Assembly (NCBI GenBank): GCA_017354895.1
Contig: CP071497.1
Location: forward strand, 3,596,001-3,660,000
Source: Podospora comata
Taxonomy: Eukaryota; Ascomycota; Sordariomycetes; Sordariales; Podosporaceae
DNA length: 64,000 bases
Direction of reading: 5' to 3'
In this document: positions 1 through 11,885 of the stretch, piece by piece
How the letters are laid out: each line of letters opens with the position of its first letter
Numbering within the stretch: position 1 is the stretch's first letter
The notes under the pieces: model-generated
The model's database searches: none
Seen by the model: the letters and a program-made list of their open reading frames with translations, nothing else
Told to the model about the DNA's origin: nothing
Translations under genes and position numbers: made by a program

Positions 1-1650
1 TGACAAGACCCCGTGACTCCGAATCCGAAGAGGGAACTGCTGCTCGCTCCACCGGCTCGCGACGAGACACCCCTCTCCTTGAAACCCGCAAGGCGCCGGG
101 TGTGCCGTCAGTCCCGTCGTCGTTGACATGTCCGCCCACACGGACGACCGAGTAAGCTTCGCTTCGCTTAGGACATCCGTACGGGTAAACCTTTTCGAGC
201 GGGTGTGAACACCTTCTGGAAAAGCTGTGGACTTGATTACAAAACACCAGCGCCCCCACATGAGGAGGAATCCCTGTCGCAATTTGTCTTGGGATGTGCC
301 GTGATGGCCTTGGCCGTTTCTGGGCAACACTTTAAACTTGGAGTGTGGCTTGCCGCGAGGTACCGGTACCCTGTGGGGTGTGAGGCACACTGCAGCTAGC
401 AATTCCTCTGCTTGTCTCTGTGGAAGCAACAACTGCGAATGTAACTGCACAATGAGAGCCTCGACGAGGCGTGGTGAAGCGTGTGTGCCTCTGATGAAGT
501 AGAAATGTCATTGGCCATCGCTGTTTGCCCTGTGGGCAGGGTGTCTGCAGTTGGGCGCCCCATTAGTCAGATCCTTTATCCACTAGCGTACCAAGTGAAT
601 CGTATTCGCGTTCCGAAGATGCGAACCCAAGATCGGAATTCGTCACTGCTCCCGCCTGCCGCGATCCATGCTATCCTGGGGTAGGCAACGGCGGAATATG
701 GTTGCCGGAAGCGAACCCAATTATTCGTCAACAGCGACGACGACGACGACGATGACGACCTTTTAGTTTCACTGCCTGAAGTGAGATCAGACAGTCATCA
801 TCAATAGTCAGGTCCTACTATCATTTTCATCTGACCATGTCAACCACCACGGCTGTTGTGCGCCGGAGCCTGGTATCAAAAAAAAAAAAATGAACAGTCA
901 AGGCGCAGGGACCTTGTGTAAGTTTGTGCAACAACAGCAACAACAGATGCGGCTGTTGGAAATGTGCGGGCATGCTTAAGCTTGAAGCTGTGCCTCTCGC
1001 CTCTCGGAAAGGTGAGTGAGCAACAGTGTGGCAGTCGTAATATTTGGCCCAGTAAGGCGACGCCCTCGGAAAGATCCTCGCAGCTTGGCGAGCCAACAAA
1101 GTCGGCCATCTCATCAGGGCTTTTACTTGTTTGTCCGGAGTATCATTCGTTGTTGGTGCTGTTGGTGACGGCAGGGTATGCGTCAAGATCTAGGTTGAGT
1201 CTGTGCAACTGCTCCCCGTCGTGTCAGTCATGTCGATCGAGGCCAGGGGCGGACTTTTGCTGCTGTTCGTGATAAAAAAAAAATATAAAAAAAACAAGAT
1301 GCTTGAGGTCAGCTGAAGTGGTCAATGTTCCGGTCCCGGCTGGGCACCGCAAAGAAGGCCGGTTTTCCGTCGAGCCAAGGCACTTTGAAAAAGAGAAGTG
1401 GCATTTGGAAGCTTGGCAGTGGCAGTTGTGGATGGTTGTGGGTGGTGGCACTGGCAGAGCATTGCGCTGAAGGGAAGGTGTGACTGGTATAGAAATGCAG
1501 GCCGAACCAGGAGATAATACCTGACGACTCATCATGGCCAAGCCTCTTGTTGGTTAAGCATGATTTTAAGCGTCAATAGTTTTCTGGGCGTGTCACTTTC
1601 CCTCACTTGTTCGGAGTCTTGGTAATCAGTCACTAATCAACAACCTCAAT

Positions 1651-1691
<41 letters not shown>

Positions 1692-4600
1692 CGTGTCAGA
1701 AGTCTCCGCTGGGGAAATTCCCTTTTTCTTTGTGCCTCAGTCTGACCAAAATGCCGGAACCCAATGGCAGCAAGCCGCTTATTCATCAGTAAGGTACGCG
1801 GATACGGTAATTACAGGATACCAAGCTTTGCGGCGGCCTCCGTCAGCCTCGCATGCAATTGAGGGGAACATGTCGTCTGTTTAAGGTTAATAACGCACCA
1901 AAGAGCGACGCCAAAAATACACTCCCCGGAACGGCCCTCCTGTTCCCCGCCAAACCCTCCGTTTCGATTCCTCCAGTGCTCGACCCAAGCACAGAAACAC
2001 CAACAGGTTCAGCTCAGCGTCTGACCATGCGGTTGGCATGTAGCACATGGCGGATCGATCAGGCGGCTGGCCTGCCATAATAAGTCGCTTGCAATTTACC
2101 CATCTTCTGTCTCACAAAGTTGGGCGCCAACGAAGGGAATATCTCGATGGAATACCTAGGAGGCACCAGTACAACACTCGTCCGCAGTACCGGACGTGCT
2201 TCTCGGACGTAAAACGGAGGAGCCCTGCAGCGGATCACACCCCGACTCGAGGAGCATGGTTACAGATGATGAGAGATCAACCCTTTTGGGGATGTGAGCT
2301 GCCGAGACCGAGCCCCGAGTGCGAGCCTTCTCATAGCTTACCTCACCGACCAACCACGGCTCCCAAGACGAGTTGGCTTATCTGTCCGAAATGGAAGAAA
2401 GCCACCGAGGAAGGTCACAGTCGGACTCGGGCGGCTGGGACGGATACCATGCGACCACGGGCGGGCCTGTATCTGCTGGTCATCTGGCTGATAGGCTACG
2501 ATCGTGTGCCCGAACCATCGTACGCCTGACGACGTGCCCTGCCGTCGTTTAACTACTATGGCGATAGGTCCTCCGCTCAGCAACACCGCGTACAAGGCTT
2601 GCGGCTGCTCGCGTGGGCAAACATACTATGCACCGTGCAACCCCCAACTTGACGCTTGAGCTGCAGTGCTTGTTTTACGAGGAACTGCAACGGGAAAAAG
2701 TTGCATTTCGACATGCCTCAAAAAGCTCACTCAGCGATGAGGCGTACTGTGGCCGTCCATTGGACCAACATGTTCTGACCGTAAAACTCGGGTTCCAAGA
2801 CGACCCCGAAACCTTGGGCACGCCTCATAAAGGAGTGCTGGAGCAATTGCCCAATGAGGCTGGTCTATAGTTGGATCACCGAAACTGATTCTCCACGAGG
2901 CTCTAGCAATGCTTAAGCTTAATTCGACGAGGCCTTTGTTTCCATTCACCGAGGTTACACGAGCGTTTGAATTGGGATCCCAAGCCTCAAATGAGGACAA
3001 GGGGGGGGTGGGAGGGGGGGAGGGTTCGTTGCTGGGGGAAAAAAGCATATCCTCTTGGCTGCGGGGTTCTCAGCTTCTTGATCAGGACAAAAAATCTCTC
3101 GATGTCACTTTCTTTTTGCTCATCGTGTGTGGGCGTAGGCAGCCTCAACTTTCGCAAGTTTACCCCCCAGACGAGTTACATACCTTCCGTCGGCAAATCT
3201 TGGTCACAAGGGGCCAAACACAGTACGAATTATTCCCATTCGTGCAACACAAATGCGATGTTCTGGAATGTGGGATGGGCCGAACCCTCAAGTCCGATCT
3301 TTCTGCGCCTTTTCTATTCGGTGTTGAACAGCTGACGTCCGTCCTACGAGCAACAAGTTGAGCACACACAAGTTGCGACTGTCACGAGTTCACAACTTGG
3401 TTTTCCCCGTCGGACCTTTCGGCCGGTAGGTAGCTACCTGAGCTTTTCTTCAGTTGACGGTTGGCACCTCAACCCCCAAGCCCCCGAGTCAGGGGCACAA
3501 ATCCGCTGTCACTTCCCCTACTACTGTGTATAGCAACAACGCCCACAGCATGCCTTGGCGTATCTAGCGTATCGCTGCACGGGTTGCACAGGCCGTATGC
3601 AGTGACAATGAATGGTCAATCGGCAAAATCGGATCAGATCCCATCATCAACAACATCGCAGCAAAAGAGCAACTTTTGAACCTACCCACCCACCCCAAAA
3701 CTTTGTGCGACACAAACCTCTTTCTCTCATGCTCCCCTCTCTCCTCTTCTGTCACGTCAAGATTGGGGGCTGATCACCGTTCGACATCCGCAGCGTAGCA
3801 CGCGGCTCCTCCGCCCAATATCGGCAGCTGCTGTTGCAGTGATGCAGAGAAGACGGAGTATGCCGCAGCGTCCACAACCTGTTTTCATTGTCAAAAACCA
3901 GCTCAACAAGTACATACAGTGCACGGCTGCAACAAGACATCGAGGAAGGCCTGATAATATGGGTCAAGTTTGGAGGAAATGGTGTGTGACTTTTGACCAT
4001 TTTCCCGGATGCTGGATTGCCCAATAGTTCTGAGAGGGGGGAGGGAATAGACAAAGACATCAATCACATCACGCCAGGAGAAAGAAACACCGGATCAAAC
4101 CCGCGGCCCCCCCCCCCCCCACTATGTCTTGTCAACAACAACAGGCAAAAATTTGTGATGATTTACGGTGCTCCTGTTCTAAGAACGTGCTCCCTCGTAA
4201 CCTCTCTACAAGCGGCAATGATCTTCGCTTTTTGGGTAATGTGCTGTAACTACCGAGACCCCCTTTTAACCCCCTTTTTACAAATCATGGGAGGGGGGTC
4301 TCTGAACCACGACGACCGCCGAACTTTCGCCGGTTGGAGAAAAAAACTGTATCGTGGGCCTGCCCGTCTATGGTTGCAGCGGGCGCCCATGTCGGCAGAG
4401 CGAAAAAGAAAAAAAAAAAAAGCTTGAGTTTCATAAGCTTAACAATGGGGAAGGTGGTAGAGAGGCGGCCTCGGTGAATGGGTGGGGGGGAGGGGAGTGA
4501 ACAGAGGGAGGGAGGGAGGGATACGTGTCGCGTCGTGAGGACATGAGTTGAGAATGGATGGATGGGGGTGGTCAAGGTTGACAACAAAGATGACTTTTTG

Positions 4601-7600
4601 CACAAGAGGTTGGCTTGTTTTGACTTGACTTTGTCCCCCGACTTGGCCAGATCTTTTCATCCATCAAACGCTGGGTCTTGGTTTGCTGTCTGGGTTGGGT
4701 ACGTAAGGGAAACTGACTGTCTAGGTCGTCAGAAACTCCCAACCCCGTTCCGACGAAGCAGGGTGATTTTATCCCAGAAGGTGACTTTTGGTTGGAGCGT
4801 CGAAAGAAGGTGTGGCTGCATGATCAACATACACTCCCGGACGGGAAGTCGGGTAAGGCAGGGTTAGGTAGTCAAAAGGGAAAGAATTTCTTGCCCCACG
4901 CGGAAGTGTGAGAAAAGGTTGGTCAACCAGCCGCGGCAAATCACTTATGCAAAATAAAAAAGTGTACCTTGCCTTTGAATAATATCAAGGTCGGATAAGG
5001 GAGGTCACATCGCCTGATATCTATCTACGCATCGAAGGTCACGGTAGGGTGGATTGATTAAGCTGCTTGCCGCACCACACAGGGGAGGGTGTATGGACGG
5101 GAAGTTATCCCGTTGAATGATGATCAAGATGGGTGTCCCTTTCCCGCGCCTCCGTTATCGCCGCTTACAACCGGCATGATGATGTGTTTTGGGGGATTAC
5201 CGTGGGAATAACGTCGGGGGAAGTTGGGGGGAAGGGACACATGGGAGGGCCAAGACATCTGCCGGCGTCGGTGGAAGAGGGAGTTTATATGGAAGAGATC
5301 GGCTCGGCATTCATGGTATTGTGAGGCAGTGGGTGATACTATCGCCACTTGTGTTCTCGGGAAGGACAACGTGGAGGAGGTAGGTGGTGGGTTGTAGATG
5401 TCGGCGTTTGAGAGGGATGCAACGTCGCCTTTCGGGGTCGACGATATGGTGTCCGCATATGGTGATCGATCGACGGTGGGCTAGGGAGAGACGTGGCTAT
5501 TGCAGAGGACTTGTGATATCACCGAGGTGTTTGGAAGAAGAAGTGGTGGCTTCTCGGCACTTGATTGCGGTACCTAGGTAGGCACTGATCTCGAGGATGG
5601 ATGACAAGGCAGGAGCAGAGACGGGGGAAGTGTTCATCAATACTTTTTGTGCCTGGTCATCAGATATGACGGTAAAATAGGCAACGGTATGTGCAGCAGG
5701 GGGTCTTGCTGAATTGCCAGCAATAAACAAGAGCAACAGAACATCTTCCAAGCCTCTCCAAGCATTCAGACTCCCGTTGGAACCTTCATGAGTCTGCCCT
5801 TCAACATTTACACGTGGCTAATAGGCAGCAGCGAACGAACAGTTCTAGGCACTCGTATTGACAAATGCCTAGAAACCACTCTTTTCCATCTCCAATAACC
5901 ATTGCATCTAGGCATCAAACAACCCACCAACCAACATCCACACGCCCAACCACTCATTCAATATCAACCCTTCAAAAGCCAAGTTTCTCGCCAGCCCCTT
6001 TCCTACCTCCCCAAAACCGCAAACATGTCCTGAGCCAAGCTATACCAAGCACCAACCACCTCTGCTGGCAATATAAAGCCCTATGAACTCTACAAAGCCA
6101 AGGCAATCCTTCCAACACTCAACCGCACCTTCTCCGAGGCTGGATAAAGAGACTCTACCTGACCGGTTAAAATACCTCAAGCCCTACTGAAAGCCAAGAT
6201 GGAATAAACACAGGGCCAAGCATTCTCGCTTAAAACGAGAAAACCTAGGTGCCCTACGGAAGAATTAGCCATCCCGTTGTTGTAGCAGCCAGCCGAGAAC
6301 GCCACGCAGAAAAGGTTAAATTGACGCAGATCGAGATTCAACGCTCTTTGTTGCCTTGGCAACAAGTAGGTAAGAACACAAGAGATTTTGGTAGTTGATA
6401 ATTCTGCGTGTTGTTATGAAGAAGGATGTGAATGGTGTCTCTTGTAATTGGGACGGACTAGATTTGGGCAACATGAGCATCAATACAGAGGGGTGGAAAG
6501 GGTCTTGTTGATAGGAACATCGTTCATGTGTTTGTAGATGACCAATAATGACACGTCTCTCCTACATAAAATCTGGCGGTATGAGAAAGGTCTCTTTGGT
6601 AGGAGCGTTTCTGGATGTGGAGAGAGAGAGACAGAGAGAGAGAGGCCTACAAAAGATGTCCGGTGAGCAACACAGCTCAACATGCCCCTTGGTACCTTAG
6701 GTATTACTACAAATCATCATCACCCTTTGCCACTGGCCTGCAAAGTTATACAAGCACTGCAACAGACGGGTAGAATCCTTCACCGACGTGTCAGGAAGCC
6801 ATGATCCAACAACCCCCCAAGCTCATCACCACAAACCACCGCCATCCCCCGCCGCCATGAACCCCCACTGGTGCATCTATTCGAGCCTGTCCACAGAATT
6901 TCGGTAATGTAGCCCATCTCTGGAAGGAGGGGGGCCTTGCGTCTCCGGTCGGCTGTACATCCTTCCTGCGATATGAATAAGTATTTATCTTTGTATCTCG
7001 AGATTTGGGGGCGGAAAAGGGGAGTGGTGACGATGGGGGATATCGTGCTTGTCTCGCGCCCGAGCAGGAGGGAATCGATAAGATTGAACCGAGATGGAAG
7101 GGGAATCTTTCCTCTCTTGAACTAATGTTAGACGGGGCCATGGCTCTACCGGAACAAAGACTTAGCTTATTCAAGTTGTGATGATGTACATGTTATGAGT
7201 AGGTATATGGTCTCAGGGTTTCTATGACAGTCCGTGTGTGTGACAGCCTCTAGACGTAAAGAGATCCCTGTCAAGGGGAGGTTTGCAAGGAGAAATATCA
7301 ACGTTGACAGACTATCTGATGAGAGATGTGCTTAAAGGGATCTAGTACGAAAGCACCTGATGAGGATGTGTGACGGGACCTCTCTATCAACAGCCACAAG
7401 GATGTCTAAGAGGCGGAGGCTGAGGCTGAACACCACGATAGTTGCCGTCGTGGGTTGTCTCACGAGCTCGCTGACGTTATCACTTGGTCACTTCTGCTAA
7501 CTGGGGGTTGCGACTGGAAATGTATGGCTGGCCTTTTGGTCATCCTATCACCACAAGACCTCAAAAGTTCCCAACAGTACTACGGCCGAGCATCATCAAA

Positions 7601-8422
7601 CTCCAAAAGTCCATCAGGGTCCAAGACACTTGTCCCTGCCAGGCAAAACGAGGCGTCGGTCAGGATAGACATCCATAAACATCAAGCACTCAAAATAAAT
7701 GAAGAGGGCAGGAAATAAAAACTCCGTCATCTGAAACCATATTTCTACATGGTGATCTCACCGACGCACACATAAAAAGACCAACAAGCCCCGCGTTGAC
7801 CGCTTCTTCGAGAGCCCGAGACAAGCAAGACGCAAAGCGGCAGCTGCTCACCGGTTAGCAGTCAAATCGACAACGTATGTACCCTGTAGCAAGATGTCTT
7901 GAGCCCGGGGAGGGAGTCAGGGAGGGAAATGGTCCATGGGGGTGGTTATTCAAAACTTGGATTGAGCTGGGTATCTTTTGAGGTTGGTTGGGGGGGGGGG
8001 GGAGAAGGCGCGCCGGCCGCAGATCAACTGATCTCGACTTTTTGTATGCACGCAACCGGAGTCGCGCGCCTGGACCTAGTGAAGAGGAGCGGTTCGCTGC
8101 TTCCAACATCATCTAAGGCCGTAAAGATGGTAACGTCGCACACGGGTAGATTCCATTGTTGAGTAGCCGTGTCAAATCTGACATGAAGGCCGATGTCCCT
8201 CGCGTGATGTGCGCCTTCGGGTGGATCTCGTCGGTATTGGCAGGGGAGCCAAAATCACGCGTTTCCAATCAGGGACTTGGACCGCCGAGAGGAATGACGG
8301 TGATATGGTGTCACGAGGTGCGGGCAGGCAAGCCATGACGGCCAGGTAGGTAGCACAGAGGGCACAGTGAACGGCACCAAAGATGTGAATGAAAGACATC
8401 CCGATCCCTTAATGCCATGCTT
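1..8422. other. Gene-poor intergenic region
   Basis: No conserved protein, tRNA or rRNA is recognisable on either strand. Many ORFs of 60-160 codons occur, but they overlap one another, have no domain-like composition, and are interrupted by homopolymers and simple repeats (G-rich tract near 3001-3020, C-run near 4108-4120). Positions 3-155 are open to the left edge in one plus frame, rich in Ser/Thr/Arg, and end in TAA at 153-155. This could be the last 51 codons of an upstream gene but cannot be proved. Perfect or near-perfect TACCTAGGTA palindromes occur at 5571 and 6244. Confidence 0.6.
1651..1692. repeat. (AAC)14 microsatellite
   Basis: Fourteen perfect AAC trinucleotides lie in non-coding DNA. 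No open frame of note crosses it. Confidence 0.95.
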
Positions 8423-10173
8423 TTAACAGTCGCATCGCCCATACCAGCGTGGGAATGAGACAATGTCTCGCACCGTTTGAACCCCTGACAGATAGCTCAG
8501 CAGCCGATCGAAGCCCAGGCCAAACCCACCGTGGGGAGGGCATCCCCATCGACGCAGGTCGGCATACCACTGAAGGCCGTTTCCAGAATCGTCCTCGGAT
8601 GCAGTTTCTGACGGAGACTTGATGATCCCTTGACGCGTCATGATGTCCAACAGAGGTTCCAACTGGTGCTCACGCATCGACCCACCCGCAATTTCACAGA
8701 GTTCGGGAACAAGCAAGTCGAAACAGTCGACCGTGACTCTGGAAGGATCCTCGGAGCCGGGACCCCGGGTTGGGCGCATGTAGAAGGCCTTGATATCACG
8801 GGGGTAGTTGGTGACAAAGACCGGCCGGTCCTTGCCAACCGTCGAAGCGATGAACTTTTCATGCTCAGACTGCAGGCCGGCGCCCCAAACCGGCTTGTGC
8901 TCGAACTTGTCTTCATGCTGCTTCAAAATGTCAATAGCTTCCGTGTATGTGATACGGGGCCAGTCTGGCTGCATCAAGCCCTGCCAACGACGGTCAACCT
9001 CTTCCGCCGGAGCCAGATCTTGGCCAAAATGGGGTGTCCGTGTCAGCAAAGATTTGACCGTGTCTGACTGGTATAAATCCGTGCCAAGTTGACGCATCAT
9101 GTCCTCAGCAAGGTCCATGACGGAGTTCATGTCGTCGACGAAGCTCATCTCTGCTTCAAGCATGTAGAACTCGCTGAGATGTCTTGATGTATCGCTCTGC
9201 TCGGCGCGGAATACAGGGGACAGGGTCCAGACATTGCCGACTGACTGTGCAAGGGCCTCTAGATGAAGTTGGGTCGAAACTGTGAGGTACTTCTTGGAGC
9301 GGAAAAAAGAATCTTGTGAATCAGCAGACTCCTTGCCAGGTTGGCCGGCCGTGTCATTGGCCGGGTTCAGAGTAAAGACCTCACCCGCACCCTCACAATC
9401 GGACGATGTGATGATGGGCGGGTGTGTCTGTACAAAATCCTGGCGAGCAAAGAACTGAGTCAACGAAGTTACGGCTTCGGACCGCAATCTCAGCAAGAGA
9501 GCATTGAGCGGTGTTCTCGGCCGCAAGTGCGGCAAAGTACGAAGGTACTCGGGTGTCTGATATTTCTTTTGAATGGGAAATGTCTGGAGAGCAAACTGTC
9601 AGAAATGGGTGGGTGTCGTGTGGGCGTATGCCATGGGAGCCACATACCTTGGCATCTGAAGAACCCAAGACCTTTACCTCCCTGACTTGCAACTCGTGGC
9701 TTTGTGCGGCGCCAGGAGAAGCAACCCAGGAGCCGGTGAGTCGGACGGCCGCGCCGACAGTCAGGCTACAGATGTCGGAATCAGCAAGATGAACAACCGA
9801 GACAGACGTGTCGGAATGATTGCTCCCACCCTTCAGCCAGACCGGACTCGATAACGGCCTGCAGAGGATCCAGCGAGGAACCATCGGCGAGCGAGACAAA
9901 GCGCCAGGCTTTCAGGCCACGGACAGACCGGACATAGCCGTGGACAACCACATTGTCGACGTTTTGCTCAGGTTTCCACTTGAGCAGCTGAGAGATGGCA
10001 CGGGCTGGCTGTACCGGTACTGGTGCTGGTGCTGGTGCTGGTGCTGGTGTTGCGGTTGCTTGGTGTGATAGACATCGACGGGAGCTGTGACTCGGGCGCG
10101 AGAGCATTGAGATACGCGAGACAAGGGGACTTGCTGATGGCCGCATGGCAGACCCCAGAACGGAGGGCCGCAT
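8423..10173 (-). CDS. Asparaginyl-tRNA synthetase, probably mitochondrial
   Basis: Class II aminoacyl-tRNA synthetase that charges tRNA-Asn. Inferred exons are 9830-10173, 9648-9765 and 8423-9583, with 64-nt introns at 9766-9829 and 9584-9647, giving 540 aa. Both junctions restore conserved blocks (AEGLTVGAAVRLTGSW; TFPIQKKYQTPEYLR). Residues 1-40 are rich in Arg and Ser with almost no acids, fitting a mitochondrial presequence. An OB-fold anticodon domain spans about 60-155. Motif 2 begins with FRAE at 278-281 and continues into RHLSEF; motif 3 is GFGLGFDR at 507-514, with Asp where Glu is usual. TNYPRDIKAFYM is characteristic of AsnRS and separates it from AspRS. A run of Ala-Pro dipeptides after the presequence is encoded by an imperfect hexanucleotide repeat. 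Known from the family: yeast Slm5 is the mitochondrial enzyme. Location is inferred from the N-terminus only. Confidence 0.93.
10021..10050 (-). repeat. Coding hexanucleotide repeat in AsnRS
   Basis: Imperfect GGTGCT units on the plus strand are read on the minus strand as alternating Ala-Pro just after the presumed mitochondrial presequence. Length change in multiples of six would keep frame, so this is a likely polymorphic linker. Confidence 0.85.
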
Positions 10174-10296
10174 TGCTGCTCAGATCTGTATCGAAAATAA
10201 GCGTATGAGCTAGAATGGACAAAGTAAAAGAATTCCAGATCAAGCGAGGTGCATCCTGGTCCCGTCTGTCGTCCACCACATACCTAGGTATCTCGT

Positions 10297-10396
10297 AGTG
10301 AGTGAGTAAGTGAGTGAGAGTGTGTGTGAGTGTGTGTGTTAGTGTGTGTGTGTGTGTGTGTGTGTGTGAGCGTGTGTGTGTGTGTGTGTGGTTGTG
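10297..10396. repeat. (GT)n/(GTGA)n microsatellite
   Basis: About 100 bp of GTGAGT units passing into GT dinucleotides with few interruptions, located upstream of the AsnRS gene. Confidence 0.95.
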
Positions 10397-11659
10397 GTCT
10401 TGGCATTTTTTCTACATGGAATGGATGGGGCTATTCTGAGAAGTGGGGATGGGTTGGAGTGGGGGCAGCTAGTAGCTAGGTACCCGCTGGGTCGTCCCAT
10501 CTTTGATCCGAACCTCACCTGCCGTTCTCGAGACGTCTCTCGTTGGTGATTGGTCGGAATTCTTGCCTGTCACCATCACCTGGCTCCCTGGCTGCTGCTG
10601 CCGTCACTGACAGCGTGCCATCCAACCACTAATTATGGCATCAAGACCTGAAAAGGGTGAAGCCTCATGCAACCCGTCGATACCACACCTTTTCTCCATC
10701 TGAAAAATACTCTCATTCTGGAAACCTCCGCTGCGTCTTCTCTCGCACTTCCGAGGCCTGGAGCCATCAACCGCCATCCATCATCCATCATCCATGGCGA
10801 TCACTTGCCCCGCTCCCGACAATGGACCACACCCCCTCTTTTTCTAGCAGAAGCACCAGAAGCAGTCCCGCAAGGGAATAGTCCGTCATGGAAGTGTCAG
10901 ACATGCAGCTTTTCGCATCTTTTTGCTCTTTAGGTTGGAAAACCTCCCTCCATCTTCCACTCCCCCACGGCCCGCGTGTCGATCCTGTATTGCTGAGAGA
11001 TCCTCGACGAATTGCCGTCTCATTCGATCGAACTGAGAGGAGGGCCCATGTCTTGCCCTCATTGGTCTTCACCGCAACTGCTTGGTCTATTGGTTTCAGC
11101 AGCTGTCCGGGGTTCACTTCGGACTCGATGAGCTATTGATGGCCGCTCTTGTGTGCCATGTATATCTCCTCGCTGGTCTACTTGGCACGCATACACACAG
11201 GCGCGGGCCAATGTCTTTGGTTCCCAAGAGGCGCTGGAATACCAGATTGACTCAGACTCAAGATGGCGCACTCGATGCGACACAGCAGACACTCGCAATT
11301 CCATGAGTCTCGGCAGCTTGCGTCGGCCTGAGGTCCATGGCAAAACAGCTTTTGCTTTGTCCTCCCTCACAAGGTCCCGGCTTTCCGTCGACCTCAAGGG
11401 CTCTTGCGGTGTGTCGGGGCCGGCCATGTCTGAAGGCTGGCTCTCTCTTTCAACCAAGCTGGAAGCTGACGAAACAAGTTGTTTTGGCTCTTTCTTTGCT
11501 TTTTTGCATGTTTCAAACCGTCGAGTTACACGGGGGAAAAAGAGGGTTCTGCTGCAACATGGACACATGGACTCGGTCAAAGCAACAAGGTTGCCATCCC
11601 AGGCCGCTGTCGTCTTGTGGGCTTTGGAGATCTCGGACTTGCTTGCTGTTATCGGCACA

Positions 11660-11665
11660 TATAAA
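11660..11665 (+). promoter_or_regulatory. TATA-like box upstream of the PARG-like gene
   Basis: TATAAA lies 219 bp before the ATG at 11884. It is the only close consensus match noted on this strand in the interval. Assignment is by position only. Confidence 0.35.
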
Positions 11666-11849
11666 GCAGCTGGATCCCTCCCAGCTCATGTCTGTTTTCA
11701 GTCTGTCCATCAGCAGCAAGCACAAGCAAGCAGTCTGAACTAGAACTCGGGCTTGGTTTGGTCATATTGTGCCGTCTCTACCAGGACTATAGTCTTTTGA
11801 CAGTCTAGGACTACCTTCTTCGCCGCAAGCAAACAGCCCCCCCAAAGAC

Positions 11850-11850
<1 letters not shown>

Positions 11851-11882
<32 letters not shown>
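11851..11882. repeat. (AC)16 microsatellite abutting a start codon
   Basis: Sixteen perfect AC units are followed by one A and then the ATG at 11884, so the repeat forms the last 33 nt of the 5' leader of the PARG-like gene. Confidence 0.95.

Positions 11883-11883
<1 letters not shown>

Positions 11884-11885
<2 letters not shown>

Larger units (their letters stand above)
10174..11883. other. Intergenic, divergent promoters of AsnRS and PARG-like gene
   Basis: Contains a perfect TACCTAGGTA palindrome at 10281-10290, a long GT-rich tract, and overlapping opposite-strand ORFs of 196 and 199 codons (11153-11743 and 11059-11658) that resemble no family and end around a TATA-like box. I read it as regulatory or untranslated sequence. 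Confidence 0.5.

Noticed and set aside
3-155. Possible last 51 codons of a gene entering from the left
   Set aside because: Open and Ser/Thr/Arg-rich, but too short and low-complexity to call without the upstream sequence.
2047-2529. 160-codon ORF in the gene-poor region
   Set aside because: Overlapped by other ORFs on both strands, no hydrophobic core or known motif.
11153-11743. 196-codon plus-strand ORF upstream of the PARG-like gene
   Set aside because: Overlaps an equally long minus-strand ORF and runs through a TATA-like box; composition not protein-like.
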